64,000 bases of DNA from Comamonadaceae bacterium (GCA_947450695.1 CANFWV010000003.1:62001-126000); one strand, 5' to 3'; positions 43,882-53,150 are shown, counted from the first letter of the stretch. The notes: a model not told the origin generated them from the sequence alone. Numbers and translations are program-made.

Positions 43882-45207
43882 TTAGACAGGCCAATTCTTG
43901 GCAGGACAAATTCGACCACGACACTCGCCAAACCCAATGGACACAGCACCTTCATGCGCTGCTCGGGCCTTGAGAATTATTTCGTCACCGTCTTCAAGCG
44001 CAAGACGACATTCACCGCCACCCAACACAAGCGGATCTGCACCCGCATGGGTCAACTCCGTGATGCAGGCACGCGAAGCATCGTCCGAACCGGAAATGGT
44101 GCCACTGCCAATCAAGTCACCGGCGCGCAGATTGCAGCCGTTGCTGGCGTGATGGGTCAGCATCTGACCGAAGGTCCAGTAGAGATTTTGCAAATGCGTG
44201 TGAGTGATACGCACTGGCTGACGCTGCTCATGGCGTTGTGTTGACGTTGACATCCAGGCTTCGAGTTCAATGTCGATGCCGCCTGCCCGCTGATCCTCAT
44301 CACCTTGCAGATAAGGCAAAGGCACCGGGTCACTGGTCGGGCGACGCGGTGCAGGGAGCCGAAACGGCAACAAGGCTTCGGACGTCACGATCCACGGAGA
44401 AATTGAAGAGATGAAATTTTTACCCAAGAAAGGGCCAAGTACCTGCTCCCACCACTGAATGCTTTTGGCAGACCAGTCATTGAGAAGGCAGTAGCCAAAA
44501 ATATAGTCCTGCACCGCACGGATGGGGATGGGTTCGCTCATGGTATTGCCGCGGGCCACGAATGCGGCGAGTTCGAGTTCAAAGTCCAGCATGGGCGCAG
44601 GACCAAAGGCCAGCTGACCCTGCGCATCTTTGTACTGCCCGTTGGGACGAGTCACCGCTGTGCCGCTAACGCGTATCGACGATGCGCGGCCGTGGTAAGC
44701 CACGGGCAAGGACTTGAACGCGGGTGGCAGCGGGTCTTTCAGACCTTTGAATCGGCCATGCCGCTCAGTGTGGTGCTGTGAAGTCAAAAAGTCTGTGTAG
44801 TCACCAATCTCGCATGGCAGTTCCATGGCCACACTATCGATCGGCAGCAGGATCTGGTGCTCCAGTTCACGCGCGCGCAACAACTGGGGACTGTCACTTC
44901 GCAACAAGTCAGACAGTTGCGAGCGCAGTGCCGATGCGCAGTCGTTCCCCAACGCCATCAAGCCCTTCAACTGACCGCCTTCCGTCGCGCGGATGGCGAT
45001 TGCGGCATCGCCATCGATCAGCTTCGCATTCAGCACTTGCTGCAGATCGACAATTTTGTCGCCGATGGCCACCCCGGCACGTTTTTGTCCGTCAACACTG
45101 AACACGCCCAAGGGCAAATTTTGAATCGGAAAATCGCAACTAGGCTGGTTGGCAGATTCGACCCATGACCATCGCAGGGGATCATGCGTTGCATTTAATT
45201 TTTTCAT
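43882..45207 (-). CDS. Fumarylacetoacetase-like hydrolase (FahA)
   Basis: A 441-residue full-length fumarylacetoacetase. It carries an N-terminal SH3-like part (LPLGVFSVDGQKRAGVAIGDKIVDL) and the FAH core: YTDFLTSQHHTERHG with catalytic His and Asp, FELELAAFVA, and LNDWSAKSIQWWE. It hydrolyses fumarylacetoacetate or related 3,5-dioxo acids to fumarate or maleate plus a keto acid. Start ATG overlaps the VOC gene stop (ATGA). No homogentisate dioxygenase is in the window, so the exact substrate is open. Confidence 0.9.
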   Translation of the reverse strand: MKKLNATHDPLRWSWVESANQPSCDFPIQNLPLGVFSVDGQKRAGVAIGDKIVDLQQVLNAKLIDGDAAIAIRATEGGQLKGLMALGNDCASALRSQLSDLLRSDSPQLLRARELEHQILLPIDSVAMELPCEIGDYTDFLTSQHHTERHGRFKGLKDPLPPAFKSLPVAYHGRASSIRVSGTAVTRPNGQYKDAQGQLAFGPAPMLDFELELAAFVARGNTMSEPIPIRAVQDYIFGYCLLNDWSAKSIQWWEQVLGPFLGKNFISSISPWIVTSEALLPFRLPAPRRPTSDPVPLPYLQGDEDQRAGGIDIELEAWMSTSTQRHEQRQPVRITHTHLQNLYWTFGQMLTHHASNGCNLRAGDLIGSGTISGSDDASRACITELTHAGADPLVLGGGECRLALEDGDEIILKARAAHEGAVSIGFGECRGRICPAKNWPV

Positions 45208-45770
45208 TTTTCAGGCTTGAACTCGCGAGTCGATGCCAACTTTTCGCGCGTCCATTCATCTAGCGCTTGCCTAGCGTTCACCTTAAAGCCTTTGTGCTGT
45301 GCGCTGGTTCCCGTGGGCACGGTGAATTCAAGACGAAACCCGTTGGGATCAAAAAAGTAAATGGACTTCACGAACTGATGGTCAGTGATGCCCACGACGT
45401 CGATGCCAGCCGTTTCCAGACGCAGCTTCATAACGGCAAGTTCTTCAAGCGACCCAAGACGCAAGGCGATATGGTTGACCCATGCCGGTGTATTGGCCGA
45501 CGGCTGTGCCATTTCCCCATCACCCAAATCAAAGAAGGCGATGCTGGAACCATCGGCCATCTCAAAAAACAAATGCACGTAGGGGCAATATTCACCCGTG
45601 CTCGGGACATGGTCTAGCCGTATCAAGTGAATCAGCGGCAACCCGAGCAAGTCTTCATAGAACGCGCGTGTTTCTTCCGCATCACGGCAGCGCCAAGCGA
45701 AATGATGCAAACCAAACACCGTGGGTGGCTTGCGTACGTCACCCATCTGAGAAACATCCCGGCTGCTCAT
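45204..45770 (-). CDS. VOC-family protein, type I extradiol-dioxygenase-like
   Basis: A 188-residue vicinal oxygen chelate fold. The metal residues fit the two-His, one-Glu pattern: FGLHHFAWRC, WVNHIALRL and FFDPNGFRLEF. It is close to glyoxalase/extradiol dioxygenase family proteins but half the length of two-domain extradiol dioxygenases. ATG 45770 is preferred over an in-frame TTG at 45776. It lies 2 bases after the monooxygenase stop and overlaps the FAH gene, so it probably catalyses the step between hydroxylation and hydrolytic cleavage. Confidence 0.83.
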   Translation of the reverse strand: MSSRDVSQMGDVRKPPTVFGLHHFAWRCRDAEETRAFYEDLLGLPLIHLIRLDHVPSTGEYCPYVHLFFEMADGSSIAFFDLGDGEMAQPSANTPAWVNHIALRLGSLEELAVMKLRLETAGIDVVGITDHQFVKSIYFFDPNGFRLEFTVPTGTSAQHKGFKVNARQALDEWTREKLASTREFKPEK

Positions 45771-45772
45771 AG

Positions 45773-46960
45773 TCAAAGCGCCACCGCGTCAATGTCGTAG
45801 TTGAACAGCCATTCATAACGCTCCTTGACGCGCGCTTCATTCCACTCCCGACTCACGTAATCCGCCGCCCCCTCTGCATGCGCCAATGCGGGGTTGTGGA
45901 ACCGCTTGGTATTGGCCGCAGAGCCAACAACAACGCGCGCAGTCCGTTCTTGACGGGCCTGTTCATAACGCTCGAAAGCGACGGTCGGAGCCTGCGAATA
46001 TTTCTCCAGAGCGCGCGCCAGAATGTAACCATCTTCAATGGCCATGGCCGCCCCCTGCGCCAGAAATGGCAAGGTCGGATGGCACGCATCCCCAAGGAGG
46101 GTCACACAGCCTTGACTCCATTGGGGCATCGGATCGCGCACCATCAATACCCATTTGTACGGGATCTTGATGGCCTTGATCAGGGTCTGCACGTCTTCGT
46201 GCCAACCTTTGAAGTCGTTCAGGCATTCGTCGTGCGAGCCTTTCTCCGACCATGACTCGACATCCCAACGATTGGCCTCAACAGCCCCCACGAAATTGAC
46301 GAGCTCGCCATTGCGCAGCGGGTACTGCACCACATGAGCGCCGGGGCCGACCCAGTTTGAGCCATAGAGCTCGCGCATGTGCGCTGGCAACGCAGACGCC
46401 TCAATCACCCCGCGCCAGGCCATCACACCCGAGTAACGCGGTGCATCCAGTCCAAAGAGTGCCTCCCTGACCTTGGAGTGAACACCATCCGCGCCCACGA
46501 CCAAACCGGATTCAATGACTTCACCATGGCTTGTTTGGAGGGTGACGCCGCGCTCATGTTGTGCCAGACCGCTGACCTTGACGCCCAAGCGAATCGCATC
46601 GCTCTTTAAGCGGCGAACGCCATCGGCAAGCACTTGAAGCAGATCGGCACGATGCACCGTCAAGTACGGATAACCGTAGGCCTCGCGTGAAACACTCCCG
46701 AGATCAAACAAAGGCCATATCTGGCCGGTATTCCAGAGACGGACACGTTTGCCAATCGGCTCCGAGGCGATCTTTTCAAGCGCATCACCAAGCCCCAATC
46801 GGAAAAGCACGCCCGTCGCATTGGGGCCCAGTTGTACGCCAGCACCGATCTCTTTGAGTTCAGCCGCCTGCTCCAAAATAGTGACGTCAAAGCCTTTTTC
46901 AAGAAGCGCCAACCCCGCTGCGAGGCCACCTAAACCGGCGCCAATGATGGTTATTTTCAT
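45773..46960 (-). CDS. FAD-dependent aromatic monooxygenase (3-hydroxybenzoate 6-hydroxylase/salicylate hydroxylase-like)
   Basis: A 395-residue class A flavoprotein hydroxylase. The N-terminal IIGAGLGGLAAGLALLEKG is the FAD Rossmann motif, VVGADGVHSKVRE is the DG motif, and GDACHPTLPFLAQGAAMAIED is the second FAD motif. It resembles 3-hydroxybenzoate 6-hydroxylase and salicylate hydroxylase, which use NAD(P)H and O2. With VOC and FAH genes directly downstream it probably starts an aromatic ring breakdown. Confidence 0.9.
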   Translation of the reverse strand: MKITIIGAGLGGLAAGLALLEKGFDVTILEQAAELKEIGAGVQLGPNATGVLFRLGLGDALEKIASEPIGKRVRLWNTGQIWPLFDLGSVSREAYGYPYLTVHRADLLQVLADGVRRLKSDAIRLGVKVSGLAQHERGVTLQTSHGEVIESGLVVGADGVHSKVREALFGLDAPRYSGVMAWRGVIEASALPAHMRELYGSNWVGPGAHVVQYPLRNGELVNFVGAVEANRWDVESWSEKGSHDECLNDFKGWHEDVQTLIKAIKIPYKWVLMVRDPMPQWSQGCVTLLGDACHPTLPFLAQGAAMAIEDGYILARALEKYSQAPTVAFERYEQARQERTARVVVGSAANTKRFHNPALAHAEGAADYVSREWNEARVKERYEWLFNYDIDAVAL

Positions 46961-47011
46961 GTATCTCTGTGACTTGCTTGTTGTTTGCTAGTTGCTTGAA
47001 AACAGAGGACT

Positions 47012-47989
47012 TCAGTCCACCGTCGGCTTGACTTTGAGCACCAAACGCGTCCATTTGCCGAGCTCGGACTCAATGTCTTGCCTGAATTTTTCAGGCGAGC
47101 TTTTGACCGGCTCAAGTCCGGTCGCGGCAATTTCAGCCTGCAGCGATGGATCGTTTTCAGCGGTCCGCATGGCGTCTGACAATATCTTCAAAGTTTCTGG
47201 TGGTGTGTTGGCGGGTGCCACCAAGCCAACCCATGAATAGGCCTCGAAGTTACCGCCGATGACCTCCCTGACAGTCGGAACGTTGGGCAGCAGTGAAGAC
47301 CGGGACCGCCCTGCCGTGGCCAGCACCTTGAGACGTTCGGATTTCAGGAAAGGACTGACCGTCGGGATGGTTTCGAACACCATGTCGATCTGGCCACCCA
47401 GCAGATCATTCAATGCGGGCAGGCCACCCTTGTAAGGAACGTGCAGCATATCGACGTTTGCTTCGTTCTTAAACCATTCACCCACAAGATGGTTGATGGA
47501 GCCGCTACCGGCCGAACCATAAGACAGCTTTTTCTCACGACTCAAAGCGATAAATTCCTTGAGCGTGTTGGCGGCCATATCACCGCGACCGGCCAAAATA
47601 ATCGGGCTGCGTGCGACCATACCCAGAGGGGCAAATGACGTCAGCGGTGCGTAGCCGAGTTTGGGATACAGGGTGGGCGCGACGCCAAGGCTGCTCGTAC
47701 TGCCCCAAAGAAGCGTGTAGCCGTCGGCTGTTCCACGCGCCACATAGGTCGAGCCCGTGGTTCCACCGGCGCCCGGCCTGTTTTCAATGACAACGGCCTG
47801 TTTGAGTATGCTGCCCAAGGACTTGCCGACTAGCCGAGCACTGCTGTCGGTGGGCCCGCCCGGAGGGAACGGCACCACGATGGTGATGGGATGCGTCGGA
47901 AATGTTTGTGCGCCAACTGTGGAGAGAACACAGACTGCCGCCGTCACAAAAAATCCGACGGAACGAAGGAATTGAGCGCTTTTTTTCAT
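47012..47989 (-). CDS. Bug/TctC-type receptor
   Basis: A 325-residue Bug receptor with a Sec signal ending near STVGAQT. FPTHPITIVVPFPPGGPTDSSAR, ENRPGAGGTTGS and HVPYKGGLPALND are present. It is the upstream neighbour of the aromatic monooxygenase gene, so an aromatic or oxo acid ligand is a reasonable inference. Confidence 0.93.
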   Translation of the reverse strand: MKKSAQFLRSVGFFVTAAVCVLSTVGAQTFPTHPITIVVPFPPGGPTDSSARLVGKSLGSILKQAVVIENRPGAGGTTGSTYVARGTADGYTLLWGSTSSLGVAPTLYPKLGYAPLTSFAPLGMVARSPIILAGRGDMAANTLKEFIALSREKKLSYGSAGSGSINHLVGEWFKNEANVDMLHVPYKGGLPALNDLLGGQIDMVFETIPTVSPFLKSERLKVLATAGRSRSSLLPNVPTVREVIGGNFEAYSWVGLVAPANTPPETLKILSDAMRTAENDPSLQAEIAATGLEPVKSSPEKFRQDIESELGKWTRLVLKVKPTVD

Positions 47990-48126
47990 CTTGGTTCGAT
48001 ACAGGCTTGTATCTCAATAGAGTTCAGAAAAATATCACGAATCACAGCAAAGAAATCAACTGCTGGATTCAAACATTCAACTGAACTCAGGTCAATCAAC
48101 CAAATGAAAAACACATTTTTACGCCC

Positions 48127-49011
48127 TCAGGTTGATGCTGGCACCAACTTGTCTTGCGTTTGCGTGTCGAAGTCACTGGCGTCGTGACGCTCATGCAGCT
48201 GTGACTCTAAAGGTCCCATCACTCGATTGACCATGCGGCCGCGGATCACGGCAGGACGTTTGGCAATCTCGTTGGCCCAGCGAACGACATGCGTGTACTC
48301 GTGCACTTGCAAAAATTCAGCCGCATCGTAAAGCTGCCCTAAGACCAGACCCCCGTACCAAGGCCAAATCGCGATGTCGGCGATGGTGTAGTCGTCTCCG
48401 CCCACATAATGACTCTTGGCTAGTCGTCTGTTGAGCACGTCCAACTCACGCTTGGCTTCCATCGAAAAACGGTTGATGGGGTATTCCATTTTTGTCGGTG
48501 CGTAGGCGTAGAAATGACCAAAACCACCGCCCAAATAGGGCGCGCTGCCCATCTGCCAAAACAACCATGACAGGCATTCCGCGCGGGCAGCCGCTTCAGT
48601 CGGCAACAGCACACCAAACTTCTCTGCCAGATACATCAAAATCGCCCCGGATTCGAAGACCCTCACCGGCTTGGACCCGCTGTAATCCATCAGCGCCGGA
48701 ATTTTGGAATTTGGGTTGACCTCGACAAAACCACTGCCGAATTGATCGCCCTTCTGAATGCGGATGAGCCAAGCGTCGTACTCCGCCGCGCTGAAGCCAA
48801 GCTCGAGCAACTCTTCGAGCATGACGGTGACTTTGACACCATTTGGCGTCGCCAATGAATACAGCTGAAACGGGTGCTTGCCGCGTGGCAACACCTGCTC
48901 ATGCGTGGGCCCTGCCACTGGCCGGTTGATATTGGCGAATTTTCCACCGTTTTCGCTGTCAAAAGTCCAGACTTTGGGTGGTATGTAGGTTTGTGAATCA
49001 GACTGGGTCAA
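48127..49011 (-). CDS. YghU-like glutathione S-transferase (disulfide-bond oxidoreductase)
   Basis: A 294-residue GST of the Nu class, longer than ordinary GSTs as is typical for YghU. An N-terminal extension (PPKVWTFDSENGGKFANINRP) precedes the thioredoxin-like half with YSLATPNGVKVTVMLEEL, then the C-terminal helical domain DYTIADIAIWPW. YghU reduces small disulfides with glutathione. In this cluster it might act as a glutathione-dependent maleylacetoacetate-type isomerase, but the YghU resemblance is stronger. It is the first gene of the minus-strand cluster. Confidence 0.88.
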   Translation of the reverse strand: MTQSDSQTYIPPKVWTFDSENGGKFANINRPVAGPTHEQVLPRGKHPFQLYSLATPNGVKVTVMLEELLELGFSAAEYDAWLIRIQKGDQFGSGFVEVNPNSKIPALMDYSGSKPVRVFESGAILMYLAEKFGVLLPTEAAARAECLSWLFWQMGSAPYLGGGFGHFYAYAPTKMEYPINRFSMEAKRELDVLNRRLAKSHYVGGDDYTIADIAIWPWYGGLVLGQLYDAAEFLQVHEYTHVVRWANEIAKRPAVIRGRMVNRVMGPLESQLHERHDASDFDTQTQDKLVPAST

Positions 49012-49165
49012 AACATTTTCCTGGTTGAAATTTTTGTAGGTTGATTATGTTGTGGCGACCTCTTCTCTGCAGTCGCCAAGAGAAATGTCAGTCGAATGCC
49101 TGAAAATTGAAGGGAAATGCCAGTAACAATCTAATCACTCATAAAAATGATTTATTTGATTACAA

Positions 49166-49987
49166 ATGCGACTTTTTCCACCCTCGGCAGCAGCTTCACC
49201 GCTCGCTTACCTCTTGGCCATCGGAACAGCCACCCACAGCCATGCAGCAGAAGACTTCGCCGCCTGCCCACAGTTTTTTGCACACCGAACCGCACCCATC
49301 ATTGAAAAGCACCCGACACACCGCACGCTTTGCTTCGACGCCTTTGCTCTCTTGCATTCAGGAGAAAGCAAAACCCCCGTGTTCGTCGCCGAGAAGCTCA
49401 ACAAAGCCAGCATCGCTGATACGCATGAAAAGCGCACCAATCGGTTTTTTGCTGATGCACGACTTCGGTCTGCAGAGCGCGCCACGCTAGAGGACTACAA
49501 AGGCAGCGGCTACGATCGCGGTCACATGGCGCCTGCGGGTGACATGCCAACAGCCCAGGCCATGGCGCAAAGTTTTTCGCTGGCCAACATGGTGCCCCAA
49601 GCGCCTGAACACAACCGGGGCGTGTGGGCCAAAACCGTTGAAGCAACGACGCGACAATATGCATCCCGTGCGACTGGCGATGTGTATGTCATCACCGGCC
49701 CTGTGTATGTGCCCAGCATCGCCTTGAGTCCCGGCATTGGTCCCGGACAGGTCCGCGTTCCGAAGTACCTGTTCAAGCTGGTCTATGACGAGCAGAAAAA
49801 CAAAGCCTGGGCCTATTGGCAAGAAAATGCGAACACAACGCAAGCCTCAGCCCCAATCAGCTACGCAGAACTGGTGAACAGAACAGGCATTTCTTTTTTA
49901 CCGAACATCAAAGAAACTGACACCCCACCGGCTCCGCTATTGACGCCAGAAAAGCGCGCGTCAACCAAGTGGGCCTGGCAGCGTTGA
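49166..49987 (+). CDS. Secreted DNA/RNA non-specific endonuclease (NUC1 family)
   Basis: A 273-residue nuclease with the DRGHMAPAGD active-site motif (catalytic His in RGH) and NMVPQAPEHNRGVW carrying the metal Asn region. A signal peptide ending near SHAAED directs it outside. Members cut DNA and RNA without sequence preference and need Mg2+. ATG is at 49166; the short N-terminal signal is Pro/Ala-rich. Followed 38 bases later by a small secreted protein gene. Confidence 0.9.
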   Translation: MRLFPPSAAASPLAYLLAIGTATHSHAAEDFAACPQFFAHRTAPIIEKHPTHRTLCFDAFALLHSGESKTPVFVAEKLNKASIADTHEKRTNRFFADARLRSAERATLEDYKGSGYDRGHMAPAGDMPTAQAMAQSFSLANMVPQAPEHNRGVWAKTVEATTRQYASRATGDVYVITGPVYVPSIALSPGIGPGQVRVPKYLFKLVYDEQKNKAWAYWQENANTTQASAPISYAELVNRTGISFLPNIKETDTPPAPLLTPEKRASTKWAWQR

Positions 49988-50025
49988 ATCAACGTGGCCT
50001 TTTTGCCATGCTTTTGGAGACACTC

Positions 50026-50364
50026 ATGTTGAAGAACACTCTGATTTTTGCGCTGCTTGCAACGGCCGGGTTTGTGGCATCGGCACAAACAACGACTGCC
50101 CCTAAAACGGCACCTGCGGCAACAACAGCCCCCGCAGCGCCAGCGAAGCCTGCTGCGGCCACGCCTGCTACGCCTGCTACGCCAGCGGCACCTGCGGCAG
50201 CCACAGCCAAAGCGACTGATGAGCCTGCCGTCAAAAAATCAAAGACCAGCATTTGTCACGACAAGACCAGCGCTAGCTACAAGCAAACCACCAACTTCAC
50301 CGCGTACAAGACCATGGATGAATGCGTGAAGAGTGGTGGTCGTCCACCGAAAACCGGCAAGTAA
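50026..50364 (+). CDS. Small secreted Ala/Pro/Thr-rich protein with C-terminal Cys motif
   Basis: A 112-residue protein. A signal peptide (MLKNTLIFALLATAGFVASAQT) is followed by a low-complexity Ala/Pro/Thr region and a C-terminal part with cysteines in SICHDKTSAS and DECVKSGGRPPKTGK. No family named. TTGGAGA precedes the ATG by 6 bases. The repeat region is made by tandem copies of GCTACGCCT-like units at 50160-50190. Possibly periplasmic or attached to the cell wall. The conserved-looking C-terminus suggests a real gene. Confidence 0.7.
   Translation: MLKNTLIFALLATAGFVASAQTTTAPKTAPAATTAPAAPAKPAAATPATPATPAAPAAATAKATDEPAVKKSKTSICHDKTSASYKQTTNFTAYKTMDECVKSGGRPPKTGK
50160..50190. repeat. Short tandem repeat inside the Ala/Pro-rich secreted protein gene
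   Basis: Successive GCCTGCTAC-type units of 9 bases encode repeated Ala-Thr-Pro. The array is short and inside the coding region, so it can change protein length without breaking the frame. Confidence 0.7.
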
Positions 50365-50374
50365 TCGGACGTTC

Positions 50375-50408
50375 GCACGGGGCTCAACCAGGGTGTTGGG
50401 CACCGTGC
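50375..50408. terminator. Strong hairpin between two convergent genes (probable terminator)
   Basis: GCACGG and CCGTGC (6 bp) enclose a further 7-bp stem GCTCAAC with GTTGGGC (one G-T pair) and a 6-base loop, with one internal mismatch. It lies between the 3' ends of the convergent secreted-protein and permease genes. No T-tract follows on either strand, so a factor-assisted stop is possible. Confidence 0.5.
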
Positions 50409-50428
50409 ATTCCCGGTTGTCTCAACCC

Positions 50429-52291
50429 TCAAAGCGGCCAAACCCACAGCAGCAGCGGCACACCGACAACGATCACCAGTAGTTCCAGCGGCAGACCCAG
50501 CCGCCAATAGTCGGCAAAACGAAAACCGCCGGGTCCCAGAATCAATGTGTTGTTCTGATGACCGATCGGCGTCAAGAAAGCGCAAGACGCACCAATCGCC
50601 ACCGCCATCAAGAAGGGGTCGACATGAACCCCTAACGCGCTGGCAGTCCCAATGGCGATAGGACACATCACAGCTGCCGTGGCTGCATTGTTCATCAGGT
50701 CTGACAGACACATCGTGACCACCAAAATCAGCACAAGTCCGATGACAGCATTGCCTTGAGCAACGCTGTCAAGCAAGAAACGGGCGATCAGATCGGCCGT
50801 GCCAGTCGTTTCCATCGCACCGGCCACCGGAATCAGCGCACCCAACAACACCACGACCGGCCAATCAATCGCGTCGTACACGGCTCTCAGTGGGACGGTC
50901 CGTAGCACCATCGTCGCCAACACACCAAGCGCAAAAGAAATCGCCGCCGGCAACAGGCCGAAGGCGGCAGCGCCAACGGAGAGCGCCATGATCGCGCTGG
51001 CCATCACCGCCTTTCTGTTGTTGGGCATGTGCAATTCACGCTCGGCCAGTGGGACGCAGCCGGAGTCGGCTGAAAATTCGGCCAGCGCCTCGCTAGAGCC
51101 CTGCATCAACAACAGGTCGCCGGGCTCAATCGTCAGGCTGCTCAGCCTGGCTTTTGAGCGCGTACCCTCACGCGACACGGCCAGCAGGTTCAGTCCGTAG
51201 CGCATGCGCAGTCGCATCTCTTTGGCCGACAAGCCGGCGATGGCCGACATCGGCAGCACCGCCAATTCCATCAACTCGATGTCGTCCGAAGGTGGGGCCT
51301 TGGCTTCTTTCGCTTCTTTGTCGTCCGCCTTAGAGTCGCTCTTTACGACGCTCTTGACTACGCCGTCCACAACTCGCTCCTTCTCCACCAGTGCTGGATC
51401 CGGTGTGACCGCTTCTTCAAGTTTCAGGCCCAGCCCCGAGAGCACTGTGCCCAGCGTCGCCACATCAGCCTCAATGATCAAAATGTCACCCGCCAGCACC
51501 AGCCACCCGGCTTGCGGCGCGGTCAGGTGCCGATCATGGCGAACCACGCCGAACACCAGCGCATCAGCCTCGTCCAGCGCCATCTCAAGGTCGTTCATCA
51601 TCATGCCGGCGGCCTTGCTGTCGGGCAGCACGCGGACTTCGGTCCGGTAGGCACCGGTTTCAAAGTCGGCCGCACCCTGTTGTTTACGCGCCGGCACCAA
51701 ACGCCAAGCGACTGCCACAAAAGCCACGCCTGCAACGGCAACGGCCAAGCCGACCGGCGTAAAGTCAAACATGCCAAAACTGCCGGCGCCATTCTGAGCC
51801 CGAAAACCAGAAACGATCAGATTCGGCGGCGTGCCTATGAGGGTTGTCATGCCGCCCAGAATGGTGCCGAAGGCCAAAGGCATCAACACACGACCGGGCG
51901 GCAGTTCGAGCCGGCCGGCCAGTTGAATGGCGACGGGCATCAGTAGCGCCATGGCGCCGACGTTGTTCATGAAGCCCGACAGCACCGCGCCTAGACCGAC
52001 CAACGCGGCCAAGCTCAAGGTTGGGCCAGCCTTTTTGGGTAGGGTCCAACGGACCAAGACATCGACCGCACCGGACAGTTGCAGGCCGCGACTCAAGATC
52101 AACACGCACACCACCGAGATCACCGCGGGATTGGCAAAACCAGTGAAGGCATCGGCCGGCACAATCAGCCCGCCGAGCACACAAGCCAGCAGCGCCCCAA
52201 CAGCGACCATGTCATGGCGCCAGCGGCCCCACAAAAACATCAGCACTGTGGCTGCCAGAATGGCAAAAATCAGGATCTGCTTTGAAGTCAT
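50429..52291 (-). CDS. SLC13-type anion permease with TrkA-C domains
   Basis: A 620-residue polytopic membrane protein of the DASS/SLC13 group, with two cytoplasmic TrkA-C (RCK_C-like) segments in the middle (roughly residues 200-400 of the mature frame) between N- and C-terminal membrane halves. Relatives carry sulfate, succinate or other anions, with the TrkA-C domains giving ligand control. Start ATG 52291 (MTSKQILIF) is chosen because the upstream frame runs through a terminator hairpin. Ligand unknown. Confidence 0.87.
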   Translation of the reverse strand: MTSKQILIFAILAATVLMFLWGRWRHDMVAVGALLACVLGGLIVPADAFTGFANPAVISVVCVLILSRGLQLSGAVDVLVRWTLPKKAGPTLSLAALVGLGAVLSGFMNNVGAMALLMPVAIQLAGRLELPPGRVLMPLAFGTILGGMTTLIGTPPNLIVSGFRAQNGAGSFGMFDFTPVGLAVAVAGVAFVAVAWRLVPARKQQGAADFETGAYRTEVRVLPDSKAAGMMMNDLEMALDEADALVFGVVRHDRHLTAPQAGWLVLAGDILIIEADVATLGTVLSGLGLKLEEAVTPDPALVEKERVVDGVVKSVVKSDSKADDKEAKEAKAPPSDDIELMELAVLPMSAIAGLSAKEMRLRMRYGLNLLAVSREGTRSKARLSSLTIEPGDLLLMQGSSEALAEFSADSGCVPLAERELHMPNNRKAVMASAIMALSVGAAAFGLLPAAISFALGVLATMVLRTVPLRAVYDAIDWPVVVLLGALIPVAGAMETTGTADLIARFLLDSVAQGNAVIGLVLILVVTMCLSDLMNNAATAAVMCPIAIGTASALGVHVDPFLMAVAIGASCAFLTPIGHQNNTLILGPGGFRFADYWRLGLPLELLVIVVGVPLLLWVWPL

Positions 52292-52321
52292 AGGGTCAAT
52301 GGGTAAATTGGCCAAAGGCGA

Positions 52322-52354
52322 TAAAAAAAGCCACCTGCGCAGGTGGCTTTTAGG
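52322..52354 (-). terminator. Rho-independent terminator of the FMN reductase gene
   Basis: AGCCACCTGCGCAGGTGGCT is a perfect 20-base palindrome with A residues on the plus-strand left side, which become T's on the minus strand. It lies 17 bases past the end of the FMN reductase gene and just before the SLC13 start. Confidence 0.9.
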
Positions 52355-52370
52355 ATGTTTTTGTAACGGG

Positions 52371-52919
52371 TCAGAGGTTCTTTTTGACAAACGCCACATA
52401 GTGGTCAACCCAGCCCTGCAAGAACTTCGCGCTATCAGGGCCGATGTTGCCAGCCGCGTCATACAGGCCGTCCTTGTGGTGGATAAATGCCTCCGGCTGA
52501 CCCAGCGTGGGCATGTTGAGGTACGCGAGAATGTTACGCAAATGCTGCTGCGCCATCGCCGTGCCTATTGGGCCCATCGATGCACCCATCACACCGGCTG
52601 GCTTGCCATTCCAAACACTTTTGCCATACGGACGCGACCCATGGTCCAGTGCATTTTTCAACACACCAGGGATCGACCTGTTGTATTCGGGCGTGATGAA
52701 CAGCAAACCGTGTGAGGCCGCAACCTGAACCTTCATGCGCTTGACAGGCTCCGAGGGCTGGCCGTCATCATCTTGGTTATAGAGCGGCAAGTCATCAATG
52801 CGCAGCGGCTCGAACACAGCATCAGACGGTGCCAGTTTGGCCAGCGCCAGTGCCAATTTTTGGTTGATCGAGTCTTTGCGCAAACTGCCAACAACGACGG
52901 CTATTTTGAAGGGGGTCAT
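52371..52919 (-). CDS. NADPH-dependent FMN reductase family protein
   Basis: A 182-residue flavodoxin-fold reductase. VVGSLRKDSINQKLALALAK forms the phosphate loop and PEYNRSIPGVLKNALDHGS is the family signature. Such proteins reduce FMN, quinones, chromate or azo compounds, probably as a protection against oxidants. The gene stands alone with its own terminator. Confidence 0.9.
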   Translation of the reverse strand: MTPFKIAVVVGSLRKDSINQKLALALAKLAPSDAVFEPLRIDDLPLYNQDDDGQPSEPVKRMKVQVAASHGLLFITPEYNRSIPGVLKNALDHGSRPYGKSVWNGKPAGVMGASMGPIGTAMAQQHLRNILAYLNMPTLGQPEAFIHHKDGLYDAAGNIGPDSAKFLQGWVDHYVAFVKKNL

Positions 52920-52964
52920 GTACTTTTCCTTTAAAAATTAATGGCTCAATCTAGACTTAAAACG

Positions 52965-53150
52965 CTACAGCGTGTCGTTAAACCTAAGGCGCTCCAAGAT
53001 TTTTTCTGCCTCTTCTTGGCAAAAATAAAATGGCTCTTCTGAGCCTTTGTCGATTTCCTCAGCGCAGTGCCGAATCATCAGTGACAAAGCGTCCCTGATC
53101 AGGATCAATTCATGGTCGTTCAGCACCAGTGTGTGCCTCGGGTCGGTCAT
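52965..53150 (-). CDS. Small hypothetical cytoplasmic protein
   Basis: A protein of about 61 residues, helical in look (HELILIRDALSLMIRHCAEEIDKG ... EEAEKILERLRF, split here). No domain recognised. ATG 53150 is preferred over an in-frame TTG at 53165. Moderate support: it fills a gap between two real genes and has an orderly amphipathic pattern. Confidence 0.45.
   Translation of the reverse strand: MTDPRHTLVLNDHELILIRDALSLMIRHCAEEIDKGSEEPFYFCQEEAEKILERLRFNDTL

Noticed and set aside
52292-52462. N-terminal extension of the SLC13 permease
   Set aside because: The open frame crosses a perfect terminator hairpin and the end of the FMN reductase gene; MTSKQILIF at 52291 is a better start.
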